A DNA stretch of 64,000 nt from Planctomycetota bacterium (lineage in GTDB: Bacteria > Planctomycetota > OFTM77), in the NCBI GenBank assembly GCA_029260795.1, contig JAJDCO010000010.1, forward strand, positions 22,164-86,163, written 5' to 3'. The translations under genes and the position numbers were made by a program. Position 1 is the stretch's first letter. Every line of letters begins with the position of its first letter. This document shows positions 26,492 to 34,166 of this stretch, in pieces. The notes under the pieces were generated by a model, which saw only the letters and a program-made list of their open reading frames with translations, did no database searches and was not told the DNA's origin.

Positions 26492-27562
26492 TCAGACGGT
26501 CTGAGGGCGTCGGATGAGAAGGGCGAGGATCTCGGCGATCGCGCGGAAGAGGCTCTCGGGGATCTCGGAGCCCACCTCGGCTTGGCGATAGAGCAACCGA
26601 GCCAGCTCGGGCTTGTGAACGACCGGGCAGTTCGCCCGCTCGGCGGCGGCCCGAATGCGGAGGGCGATGTAGCCCTGACCTTTGGCGACCACCTGGGGGG
26701 CCGGGTCTTCGCCTTCGTCGTAGCGGAGCGCGACCGCGTAGTGAGTCGGGTTGACGATCACGACCGTCGCGGTCTCCACCTCCGCGATCATGCGATTGCG
26801 GGAGAACTCTCGCTGGCGTTGGCGAATGCGACGCTTGACCTCGGGATTACCCTCGGACTGCTTGCCTTCCTCTTTCACCTCTTCCTTCGTCATCTTCAGA
26901 TCCTTCTCGAACTGCCACCGCTGGTAGAGCAGGTCGAAGATCGAGAGGACCAGGAGAGATCCGGCCACGCGCCAGAGAAGAGTTAGGATCGAGCCGCCGA
27001 GGTGATCGACCACGTGCCGGATGTCGGCATCGACGAGCGGGACAGCCGATTCCCAGACCGATTGGAGCGTCAGCCAGACGATCGAGCCCAGCAGGATGAA
27101 CTTGAAAATGGCCGTGATCACCTTGACGACCGAGCGCATCGAGAAGAACTTCTTCCATCCCTGCCCCGGGTTGAGGCGCATGAGGTCGGGGATCAGCTTC
27201 TCTGGGGCGAACAAGAACTTGGTCTGCAGCATCCCGATCACGACGGCGATGAGGAAGCCGGACAGGAGAAGCGGGAATGCCAGCGTGAAAGCGCTCTCGA
27301 TGATCACGCTCGTCAGAGCTTGTCCGTAGTTCTGGTAAAGGGGAGCGACGGGTTCGCGAATGGTCTCGAAGGCACTGCGTGTCAAGGCTCTCAGGCCGGA
27401 CACGATCCCGGACCCCAAGTTCGTGAACAGCCCGGCAAAGGCGAGCAGGATCAGGGCCGTCTGCATCTCCTTACTGATCGGGATCTGACCCTTCCGTCGC
27501 GCATCACCGCGCTTCTTCGGAGTCGCGGACTCGGTCTTCTCGGCGAAATCGTCCGTCGCCAC
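26492..27562 (-). CDS. flhB: flagellar export switch protein FlhB
   Basis: An export-gate component that changes substrate specificity after autocleavage. 356 aa: N-terminus AEKTESATPKKRGDARRKGQIPISKE (family signature), four TM helices (about 36-210), and the cytosolic domain with the NPTH autocleavage site (VNPTHYAVALRYDEG, about 268-280). FliK, encoded in the hook operon, is the expected partner for the switch. It follows fliR by 12 bases. Confidence 0.97.
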   Translation of the reverse strand: MATDDFAEKTESATPKKRGDARRKGQIPISKEMQTALILLAFAGLFTNLGSGIVSGLRALTRSAFETIREPVAPLYQNYGQALTSVIIESAFTLAFPLLLSGFLIAVVIGMLQTKFLFAPEKLIPDLMRLNPGQGWKKFFSMRSVVKVITAIFKFILLGSIVWLTLQSVWESAVPLVDADIRHVVDHLGGSILTLLWRVAGSLLVLSIFDLLYQRWQFEKDLKMTKEEVKEEGKQSEGNPEVKRRIRQRQREFSRNRMIAEVETATVVIVNPTHYAVALRYDEGEDPAPQVVAKGQGYIALRIRAAAERANCPVVHKPELARLLYRQAEVGSEIPESLFRAIAEILALLIRRPQTV

Positions 27563-27574
27563 GCCGGCCTCCCG

Positions 27575-28354
27575 TTAACCGCCGCTGAGCCCGGCCAGCA
27601 GCCGAGAGTTCATCTGCTCGAAGAGGGCCTTCAGTGCGGGCAGGAAGTGCGGAAGGCTCAACCAGACCAGCCCGAAGCCGGCCAGGACGCGCAACGGAAA
27701 CCCGATCTCGAGGACGTGAAATCCCTGGACCACGCGCGCCAGGAGGGCGATGCCGACCGAGAGCACGAACGAGACGATCATCATCGGAGCCACGAGGGCG
27801 ATGGCAATGTTGAGCGTGACGCTGAACAGCGAGGCCGCTTGCCAAGCCAGGTCGGTGAAGCGAGTGAGCCCCATCTCACCAATGCTCACGATGTCGTAGC
27901 TGCGGATCAAGCTGAGCAGCACGGCATGGACCGCGCCGCTGGCCAGAAAGACTAGCGCGGCCGTGTAGCGGTAGAAGGTCGCGATCACGATGCTCTGCTG
28001 CCGATTGATCGGATCGATTGTGGCGGTGAATCCGAAGCCCATCTCGAAGCCGAGGATGGCGCCCACCAAGACCACCACCTCGAAGAGCGTCCGAAGCACG
28101 AAGCCCATCCAGAGGCCGACCGCCATCTCGGAGATGCTGGCGAGGATCCACGAGTCCGGAATGGGATCGATGGTGCCGAAGCCGCGCGTACAGAAGAGGA
28201 CCACGCTCAATACCAGGATGAGCGCGAAGCGCGCCTCGCGGGGCACTCCCTCATCGCCGAGCACCGGAACCAGCAGGAAGAAGCCGCTCAACCGGATCAG
28301 GTAGAGGCCATAGATCGGAGCCGCACGCTCGAGCATGGGCAAGAGTTCGTCCAT
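27575..28354 (-). CDS. fliR: flagellar export gate protein FliR
   Basis: A polytopic subunit of the FliPQR export channel. 259 aa with about six hydrophobic helices. Family segments are RLSGFFLLVPVLGDEGVPREARFALILVLS at the N-terminus and GFTATIDPINRQQSIVIATFY in the middle. It lies 13 bases after fliQ and is not fused to FlhB. Length and order are normal. Confidence 0.94.
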   Translation of the reverse strand: MDELLPMLERAAPIYGLYLIRLSGFFLLVPVLGDEGVPREARFALILVLSVVLFCTRGFGTIDPIPDSWILASISEMAVGLWMGFVLRTLFEVVVLVGAILGFEMGFGFTATIDPINRQQSIVIATFYRYTAALVFLASGAVHAVLLSLIRSYDIVSIGEMGLTRFTDLAWQAASLFSVTLNIAIALVAPMMIVSFVLSVGIALLARVVQGFHVLEIGFPLRVLAGFGLVWLSLPHFLPALKALFEQMNSRLLAGLSGG

Positions 28355-28367
28355 GGGGGCGCGCTCC

Positions 28368-28637
28368 TCAGGCCAGCCAACGACTGAGATCTTTGAGAAC
28401 GCTCAGCGAGAAATCGACCAGGTAGCGGAGCAGCAAGGGAGTGAGAACGAAGAGCGCGCCCATGATGGTCAGGATCTTGGCGATCTGAGTCATCGACTGC
28501 TCCTGAATGCTGGTGATCGTCTGGAAGATGCTCACCAACAACCCGACCGCCAGGCCGAGTACCAGGATCGGAGCCGCCAGAACGACCGTCGTGACCAGCA
28601 CGTTCTTGATCAGATAGAGGATCGTGTCTTCACTCAT
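28368..28637 (-). CDS. fliQ: flagellar export gate protein FliQ
   Basis: 89 aa with two TM helices in hairpin form: LIKNVLVTTVVLAAPILVLGLAVGLLVSIFQTITSIQEQSMTQIAKI, the diagnostic FliQ segment ending in a TSIQE-type motif, then the second helix. It forms the FliP5Q4R1 channel. It sits between fliP (10 bases) and fliR (13 bases). Confidence 0.95.
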   Translation of the reverse strand: MSEDTILYLIKNVLVTTVVLAAPILVLGLAVGLLVSIFQTITSIQEQSMTQIAKILTIMGALFVLTPLLLRYLVDFSLSVLKDLSRWLA

Positions 28638-28647
28638 GAGGCGCTCC

Positions 28648-29550
28648 TCAGATGGCCACGCTGCGCACGACCGAGCCGATCAGCAGGCTCCAGCCGTCCA
28701 CCAGGACGAAGAGCAGGATCTTCAGCGGCGTCGAGATGACGACCGGCGGCAGCATGAACATGCCCATCGAGATCAGCACGCTCGCAATCACCAGGTCGAT
28801 CACGAGGAAGGGCAAGAAGATCACGAAGCCCATCTGGAATCCCACCCGGACCTCGCTCAGGACGAAGGCGGGAATCAGAACCATCAAAGGAAGCTGCTCG
28901 GCATCGAGCGGTCGAGGCTCGGCCTCATCCGTCAATGAGCCGTCGTCGGCTGCCTCCCCTTGCGGGCTATTCAGGTTCACGATCTGTGCGAACAGCTCGG
29001 CGTCCGGTCCCTGTACGTGCCGGGCCAGGAACTTGCGCAGCGGCGGCTCGGCTTCCTGGAGGAGCTGCTGGAAGCCGAAGCCCTCTCGCCCCTCCAGGTA
29101 GGGGCCCAAGGCCTTCTCGTGGATGTCGGTCAAGGTCGGTGCCATCACGCAGATCGTGAGGAACAACGCCATTCCGGTCATGATCGTGTTCGGGGGGAGC
29201 TCCTGAATCCCCACGGCACGACGGACGAACGACAGCACGATCAAGATGCGCGTGAACGAGGTCAGCGTCAGGAGGAGGGCGGGAACCAGCGTGAGGGCCG
29301 TGAGCATGAAGAGAATCGAGATCGCAGAGGCGGTGTTCTCTCCGGCATTCTCGCCGTCCCGAAACTGAATCGAGACCAGCGAGCGATCGCCGCCATTCGG
29401 CGACACCGACTCGATGCCCGTGCTCGTCGCCTCATCCGAAGGCGAGCTCTCCGATTCGACGGGAGACTTGGCCTCGCCGCCAAACTCCTGGGCCTGGGCG
29501 GGTGCGAGGAGACCCAGCCACAGCAGGGCACCGAGGTGGAGCGCCCTCAC
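28648..29550 (-). CDS. fliP: flagellar export gate protein FliP
   Basis: The track ORF runs back to 29850, but the Arg-rich extra sequence is a shadow of fliO. GTG 29550 begins [20 protein letters not shown], a cleavable signal peptide as usual for FliP, giving 300 aa. It overlaps the fliO stop by four bases (GTGA). The core is typical: [26 protein letters not shown], then [49 protein letters not shown]-type closing helices. It is longer than usual because of an acidic insert after the signal peptide and another in the periplasmic loop. Confidence 0.94.
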   Translation of the reverse strand: [300 protein letters not shown]

Positions 29551-29930
29551 GCTTCGACCTCTTGGGCAGCGAGAAGGGTCTCGCGCCGGAGCTCGCGGAG
29601 GAAGCGGGGTGTCTCGGCATCGCCGGCGTTCTCTTCGGTGATCTCGACCAAGAGCTGGACAGTGTCGGGTCCGACTCCGAGCACCAGGAGGTGATCGTGC
29701 ACCTTGGCGACGGTGAGGGAGCGTCGCCCGCCCAGCGGAACGGAGTCGACGATCTTGAGAATCCGTTGAGCTCGACTGGGCCGGCGCCAGGTGCCTTGGG
29801 TGAGGCGGCGGATCACGAGCACGGCTCCGACGCCGACCAGCAGCACGCACACCAGAGCGAAGCCGAGGGCTTGAAACAGAGTGTCGATGGTCTGCCCAGC
29901 CGACTCACCGAGCAACGCTTCCTCGTTCAT
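29547..29930 (-). CDS. fliO: flagellar export protein FliO-like
   Basis: ATG 29930 (MNEEALLGES) gives 127 aa, the usual FliO size. A start at 30011 (MKESLEIL, 154 aa) cannot be excluded; the 284-aa track ORF is too long. One TM helix (about 18-40, LFQALGFALVCVLLVGVGAVLVI) is followed by the FliO cytosolic part with RILKIVDSVPLGGRRSLTVAKVHDHLLVLGVGPDTVQLL, which fits the family. FliO helps FliP assemble into the export gate. It is first in fliO-fliP-fliQ-fliR-flhB-flhA. Confidence 0.8.
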   Translation of the reverse strand: MNEEALLGESAGQTIDTLFQALGFALVCVLLVGVGAVLVIRRLTQGTWRRPSRAQRILKIVDSVPLGGRRSLTVAKVHDHLLVLGVGPDTVQLLVEITEENAGDAETPRFLRELRRETLLAAQEVEA

Positions 29931-30602
29931 CTCGTCTCGCTTCCTGACAGGCGATCTCTTCAGAGCTTCCCGAACCGACGCAGCCGGGAGAATCTCCAGG
30001 GACTCTTTCATCGGCGTGGGGAGGCAAGGAGATTGAGGCCGGAGATCAGTTTGACGGTCGGCGAGATTGAGCGGCGCGGCGGGGTCGCAGAGGAGAGCGA
30101 GGAATCCCTTGATGCAAAGGGTCTTCCGACGACGGAGGCGCTGGAGCGCGACCCGTTCGCTCCCCGCGGAAGCGAAAAGTGAAAAAAATGTCGGGACCGA
30201 TTCCCCTGCGATCCCAGCGACCTCATCGGACCACACAGACTGCGGCGCCCCAGCTTCATGAGCAGTCACGTGGGTCGTCGGACCCAAGTCGTTGCAGGGC
30301 TCGGGCGAGGCGATTGTCGAGGCGATGGAGGCGAGCCGGCCTTTGAACGTTTGGAGGAATGAGCTCGAAACCGGAGTCACGACCAGCCCGCTGACGTGCA
30401 CTCAAGTCCCGGCTACAGCGTCGAGAATACGGAGTAGGAAACGGTGAGTCCGCCTCGTCCGCACATGATCGGCAAGCGAACTTGCGAAGGCTCGGCGAGC
30501 ACGAATGACTCGGTATTCGCGGTGATCCACTCCACTTCCGGAGGGGTTCTGCCCGATCAGTGAAATCGAACCGACACGTGTCGGAGCGAATGGAGGCAAT
30601 CG
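29931..30602. other. divergent regulatory gap between fliO and flagellin 1
   Basis: 672 bases without a convincing gene, feeding the export-gate operon (minus) and flagellin 1 (plus). It holds a GCAAG-cgaa-CTTGC hairpin near 30470-30486, a perfect CCGACACGTGTCGG palindrome next to the flagellin RBS, and a weak sigma-54-like minus sequence (CGGAAGACCCTTTGC at 30114-30128). No sigma-28 box like that of flagellin 2 was found. Confidence 0.6.
30571..30584. promoter_or_regulatory. palindrome CCGACACGTGTCGG in the flagellin-1 leader
   Basis: A perfect 14-base dyad with a CACGTG core, 7 bases before the GGAGG ribosome-binding site of flagellin 1. It could be a repressor operator or an RNA hairpin controlling translation. 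Confidence 0.45.
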
Positions 30603-31427
30603 ATGGGACTTCGAATCAACACCAATATCCAGTCTCTGACTGCGCAGCGCAACCTGATGCGCACGTCGGAGCGATTGGGTGGCAACTTCCGCAAGCTGTC
30701 GACCGGCTTGCGGATCTCGAACGCCGGTGATGACGCGGCTGGTTTAGCCATCGCCGAGCGCTTGCGTTCGCGCGCCCGCTCCCTGGACCAGGCGGCTCGA
30801 AATGCCAACGACGGCATCTCGCTCGTCTCGACGGGCGAGGGAGGGCTCAACGAGATCGGCAGCATCCTGATCCGGCTGCGTGAGCTCTCCATCCAGGCCA
30901 ACACCGGCACGACAACAGGCAACGACCAGGACACGCTGGACAACGAGTTCCAGTCCTTGGTCGAGGAGATCGACCGCATCTCCCAGGCGACCGACTTCAA
31001 CGGCGTCGACGTGTTGACCTCCTCCGCAACCCTGACGCTCCAAATCGGCAACGAGATCACCACGGGGGTCGACACTATCGACTTCACCATGGAGTCGATG
31101 CGCACCGCGGACCTCGGTCTCTCTTCGCTCGACATCAGCAGCACCGGCGATCCGGCTGCGGCCATCACTGCCATCGACGCGGCCCAGAACATCGTCAACA
31201 ACTATCGAGCGTCGATGGGTGCGATTCAGAATCGCTTGGGCGCGACGGTGGCTCACCTCAACGTGATGGCCGAGAACCTGCGGACGGGCGAGTCCCGTAT
31301 CCGCGACCTCGACATCGCCAGTGAGACGGCGGATCTGACCCGGAACTCGATCATCCAACAGGCGGGTGTCGCGATCCTGGCTCAGGCCAACGCTCAGCCC
31401 AATCTGGCCCTCCAGCTCCTCGGATAA
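30603..31427 (+). CDS. fliC: flagellin 1
   Basis: A 274-aa filament protein with only the conserved D0/D1 parts. N-terminus: MGLRINTNIQSLTAQRNL…KLSTGLRISNAGDDAAGLAIAERL. C-terminus: IRDLDIASETADLTRNSIIQQAGVAILAQANAQPNLALQLL. The short middle means no large D2/D3 surface domain. It is closely similar to flagellin 2 across both ends and may share a duplication origin. It is followed by a hairpin and a glycosyltransferase. RBS GGAGG lies 6 bases before the ATG. No sigma-28 promoter is seen, unlike flagellin 2. Confidence 0.96.
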   Translation: MGLRINTNIQSLTAQRNLMRTSERLGGNFRKLSTGLRISNAGDDAAGLAIAERLRSRARSLDQAARNANDGISLVSTGEGGLNEIGSILIRLRELSIQANTGTTTGNDQDTLDNEFQSLVEEIDRISQATDFNGVDVLTSSATLTLQIGNEITTGVDTIDFTMESMRTADLGLSSLDISSTGDPAAAITAIDAAQNIVNNYRASMGAIQNRLGATVAHLNVMAENLRTGESRIRDLDIASETADLTRNSIIQQAGVAILAQANAQPNLALQLLG

Positions 31428-31443
31428 TCCGCGCCCTTCGGCA

Positions 31444-31480
31444 GTCCGGCCGTCCAGCGCTCGAGAGGAGCGCGCCGGAC
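31444..31480 (+). terminator. hairpin after flagellin 1
   Basis: GTCCGGC…GCCGGAC (outer) and GCGCTC-gagag-GAGCGC (inner) form a compound stem 16 bases after the stop. It may stop or attenuate transcription into the glycosyltransferase, or stabilise the flagellin mRNA 3' end. Confidence 0.5.
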
Positions 31481-31502
31481 GGCGGGAGAGAGTGAGAATC
31501 GA

Positions 31503-32666
31503 ATGACTCGGCCTCGAGTCTTGGGTTTGTACACCGACCGTATCCGCTTGGATCGCCAACCGACCGGGTCCGATGCGTCGCCGATCGCTTCGGCCCCTCC
31601 CAAGAAGATCACCTACGGTGGCGTCGGTTACTACCGCCTCCACGCGCCCCTGACCGCCCAAGGCTATCCCGTCTCCGGAAAGCCTGGGCGTGAGCTCCCG
31701 CCGAGCATCTCGGACTACCTCGAGCTCTTCCGCCGGTACGACATCTTGCACATGACGCGGATCGAGAACCCGACCGAGATGTTGATCGCACTCTCGGCCC
31801 GCGACATCGAGCAAGGCCGGCTCATCATCGACTGCGATGACGACCTCCTTCACGTCGATCGCCTCTCGCCTGCCTGGGAGAAGTATCGCCCCGGCTCTCC
31901 TGTGGTGCGGCTCGTCCACCAGCTCTTCGAGCAGTGCGATGCCCTCACCGTCTCGCGACCGAGCCTGGCGCGGATCTATCAGGATCGCAATCCCAACATC
32001 GCCATCATCCCCAATGGCTGCGAGCCAGCGCGCTGGGACGTCACGCCCTCGCCGCGGTCGGACGACGGCGAGTGGATTCGGATCGGTTGGGCCGGGTCAC
32101 TGGTGCACGAGAGCGATCTTCAGGTCGTTCAGGATGTGCTTCTCGATGCCATCAAGCGCCACCCACGAGTGAAGCTGTGCTTCATGGGGTACACGCCGCA
32201 CTTCATCCGGAAGCAAGGCCTCGTCGCTGCCGATCGCTGGGAAGAGGTTGAGCCCTCACCGACCTTCGATTCCTACCCCCAGTATCTGGCCAAAGCCCAC
32301 TTCGACATCGCGCTCGCACCGTTGGTGCAGAGTGCCTTCAGTCAGTCGAAGTCCGCGATCAAGTTCTTCGAGTACTCTCTGTGCGGGTTTCCGACCATCG
32401 CTTCCCGGGGCGACGACCTGCCGTATCAAGAGGTGATCGAGTCGGGCGAGACCGGATTCCTGGCCTCCCGGTTTCGGGACTGGCAGCGGGCTCTGGACCG
32501 CTTGATCGAGAGCGCTGACGAGCGGCGCCGGATCGGCGAGGCCGCCCGGGCGCAGGTGCGAGCTCAGCATGACGTTCGGCGGCTGGAGCCTCTCTATCAA
32601 GAGGTCTACCAGCGGGTGCTCGCCCAACCTGCCAAGCGCCTTCCTCGAGGCTTCGCGCTGGCCTGA
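31503..32666 (+). CDS. GT-B glycosyltransferase, probably for flagellin
   Basis: 387 aa. The C-terminal half has the GT4/GT1-type layout: TVSRPSLARIYQDRN and IAIIPNGCEP at the domain hinge, IRIGWAGSLVHESDL, and later SAIKFFEYSLCGFPTIAS, the family's sugar-nucleotide site region, then ESGETGFLASRFRDWQRALDRLIES. The N-terminal half starts PRVLGLYTDRIRLDR and has FRRYDILHMTRIENPTE. There is no signal peptide or TM helix, so it is cytosolic. The gene lies between two flagellin genes on the same strand, so O-glycosylation of flagellin before export is the likely job; the sugar is unknown. ATG 31503 begins 76 bases after flagellin 1. Confidence 0.85.
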   Translation: MTRPRVLGLYTDRIRLDRQPTGSDASPIASAPPKKITYGGVGYYRLHAPLTAQGYPVSGKPGRELPPSISDYLELFRRYDILHMTRIENPTEMLIALSARDIEQGRLIIDCDDDLLHVDRLSPAWEKYRPGSPVVRLVHQLFEQCDALTVSRPSLARIYQDRNPNIAIIPNGCEPARWDVTPSPRSDDGEWIRIGWAGSLVHESDLQVVQDVLLDAIKRHPRVKLCFMGYTPHFIRKQGLVAADRWEEVEPSPTFDSYPQYLAKAHFDIALAPLVQSAFSQSKSAIKFFEYSLCGFPTIASRGDDLPYQEVIESGETGFLASRFRDWQRALDRLIESADERRRIGEAARAQVRAQHDVRRLEPLYQEVYQRVLAQPAKRLPRGFALA

Positions 32667-32688
32667 GGCCCTGGGGGCGCCCCGCAGC

Positions 32689-32707
32689 CAGCCTCGGCCC
32701 GAGGCTG
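32689..32707 (+). terminator. hairpin after the glycosyltransferase gene
   Basis: CAGCCTCGG-c-CCGAGGCTG, a perfect 9-base inverted repeat 22 bases after the stop. In RNA, 7 bp with a 5-base loop would form. No T-run follows. Confidence 0.45.
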
Positions 32708-32946
32708 TGGCGATTCGGTCGCGGAGGAGGAGTGTCGGGGTTGCAAACGGCCCACTCCCGGGAGGACGGTGCCGAGCGATTCCGACCTGCCTTTGGCGTG
32801 AAAACGCCCGAGCTACGGGGTTTTCTGGCCAGGCGTCCCGAAGGGGTCGGCGTCCGTGACCTTTGGCAACGCCTTGATTTAGGCGTGTTTTCGCCAGGTC
32901 CTCTTCCAGCTGAGCGATCTCTCTCGGCTCTCGAGTCGCTGAAACC

Positions 32947-32973
32947 TAAAGCGTTTGCGGGTCCGACCGATAA
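32947..32973 (+). promoter_or_regulatory. sigma-28 (FliA) promoter of flagellin 2
   Basis: TAAA, exactly 15 bases, then ACCGATAA. This matches the FliA consensus TAAA-N15-GCCGATAA in all but one base. AT-rich sequence of this kind stands out against the GC-rich surroundings. Transcription would start near 32980. Confidence 0.8.
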
Positions 32974-33062
32974 TTGAGGGTGAACACCAACGTTTCCTTC
33001 ATCCAGTTCACCGACAAGTACCGCGCTTAGGCGCTCCCGTCACGAGACCGGGGCCGGGGCTT

Positions 33063-33080
33063 CCGAGCCTCTCGGCTCGG
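33063..33080 (+). promoter_or_regulatory. hairpin in the flagellin-2 leader
   Basis: CCGAGCC-tctc-GGCTCGG, a perfect 7-bp stem within the long untranslated leader. It may stabilise the mRNA or take part in post-transcriptional control. Confidence 0.4.
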
Positions 33081-33165
33081 GCCACCCAGGCCGGGATGGC
33101 TCTCGTCGCTCCGATTCGGGTCTGCAGCCTCAGTAGGTACCGTTTCGACCAGGGAGGTCTTAGTC

Positions 33166-33987
33166 ATGGGACTTCGAATCAACACGAATGTCCAATCGAT
33201 CCAGGCGCAGCGGAACCTCAGTAAGGCTGGAGAACGGCTGCAGAGTAACTTCCGTAAGCTGTCTACCGGTCTTCGTATCGCCAACGCAAAGGACGATGCG
33301 GCCGGGCTCGCGATCGCCGAGCGCTTGAACACGCGGACGCGCTCGCTGGATCAGGCTTCGCGGAACGCCAATGACGGCATCTCGCTGCTGCAGACCGGGG
33401 AAGGCGGCCTGAACGAGGTCGGCAACCTGCTGACGCGTCTGCGGGAGCTGGCCGTGCAGTCCAGCAATGGTACGACGTCGGGCGACGACAAGACGACGCT
33501 GAACAACGAGTTTCAGGACGTGGTCTCGGAAATCGACCGAATCTCGCAGGCCACTTCTTTCAACGAGATCGACGTGCTCAGCAGCTCGTCGACGGTCACG
33601 TTGCAGGTGGGTGCCGACACGACCAGCGGTGTCGACACCATCGACGTCGCGCTCCAGTCGACGCGCGCCGCCGACCTCGGCGTCAGCAGCCTCGACATCA
33701 GCGGCTCGGGTGACGCGAGCTCGGCCATCACGGCCATCGACTCCGCTCTCGACACGGTCAACAACTACCGAGCGGATCTCGGCTCCCTCCAGAACCGACT
33801 CGGCTCCACCGTCTCGCACTTGAGCGGCTTGACCGAGAACCTCAGCGCTGCCGAATCCCGAATCCGCGACCTCGACGTGGCGCGCGAGATGGCCGACCTG
33901 ACGCGGAACAGCATCATCCAGCAAGCCGGTGTGTCGATCCTCGCCCAGGCCAACGCTCAGCCGAACTTGGCCTTGAGTCTCCTCTAA
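33166..33987 (+). CDS. fliC: flagellin 2
   Basis: A 273-aa flagellin with the same compact D0/D1 design as flagellin 1: MGLRINTNVQSIQAQRNL…KLSTGLRIANAKDDAAGLAIAERL and IRDLDVAREMADLTRNSIIQQAGVSILAQANAQPNLALSLL. The middle is Ser/Thr/Asp-rich, offering many sites for O-glycosylation by the enzyme encoded just upstream. It has a clear sigma-28 promoter and a GGGAGG RBS, so it is probably the main late filament protein. A strong hairpin follows it. Confidence 0.96.
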   Translation: MGLRINTNVQSIQAQRNLSKAGERLQSNFRKLSTGLRIANAKDDAAGLAIAERLNTRTRSLDQASRNANDGISLLQTGEGGLNEVGNLLTRLRELAVQSSNGTTSGDDKTTLNNEFQDVVSEIDRISQATSFNEIDVLSSSSTVTLQVGADTTSGVDTIDVALQSTRAADLGVSSLDISGSGDASSAITAIDSALDTVNNYRADLGSLQNRLGSTVSHLSGLTENLSAAESRIRDLDVAREMADLTRNSIIQQAGVSILAQANAQPNLALSLL

Positions 33988-34009
33988 TCTCTCGCTCGCT
34001 GAAAGATTC

Positions 34010-34039
34010 GGACCGAGTCGGTTGATCCCGGCTCGGTCC
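34010..34039 (+). terminator. strong hairpin after flagellin 2
   Basis: GGACCGAGTCGG pairs with CCGGCTCGGTCC (12 bp, one G-U) around a 6-base loop, 22 bases after the stop. It probably separates flagellin 2 from fliD. Confidence 0.6.
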
Positions 34040-34166
34040 GCGTCCGATTCCTAGATGAGAGAACGACGCGGAGACCGATCGCCGGCACCCGTGCTCGCAT
34101 TCGGCAGCTTCGAGAGGATGGGTCGAGCCGGCTGGCTCGTCCCCCTCGTTTTTCGGGAGACCGACG

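Larger units (their letters stand above)
32667..33165. other. promoter and leader region of flagellin 2
   Basis: 499 bases without a gene; small ORFs inside are shadows. It holds the hairpin at 32689-32707, a GGCGT-gaaa-ACGCC tetraloop-type hairpin near 32797, the sigma-28 promoter (32947-32973), and a leader of about 185 bases with a CCGAGCC-tctc-GGCTCGG hairpin (33063-33080) before the RBS GGGAGG. Confidence 0.7.

Noticed and set aside
30114-30128. minus-strand CGGAAGACCCTTTGC as sigma-54 promoter for fliO
   Set aside because: Spacing is right, but the -24 box keeps only GG and one A; too weak without other support.
30460-30490. sigma-54-like cggcaagcgaacttgcga before flagellin 1
   Set aside because: GG and GC are 11 bases apart instead of 10, and the segment is explained by a GCAAG-cgaa-CTTGC hairpin.
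30603-33987. flagellin 1/flagellin 2 as a direct repeat or mobile duplication
   Set aside because: Similarity is confined to conserved flagellin ends and no transposase or target-site repeats flank them; treated as ordinary paralogues.
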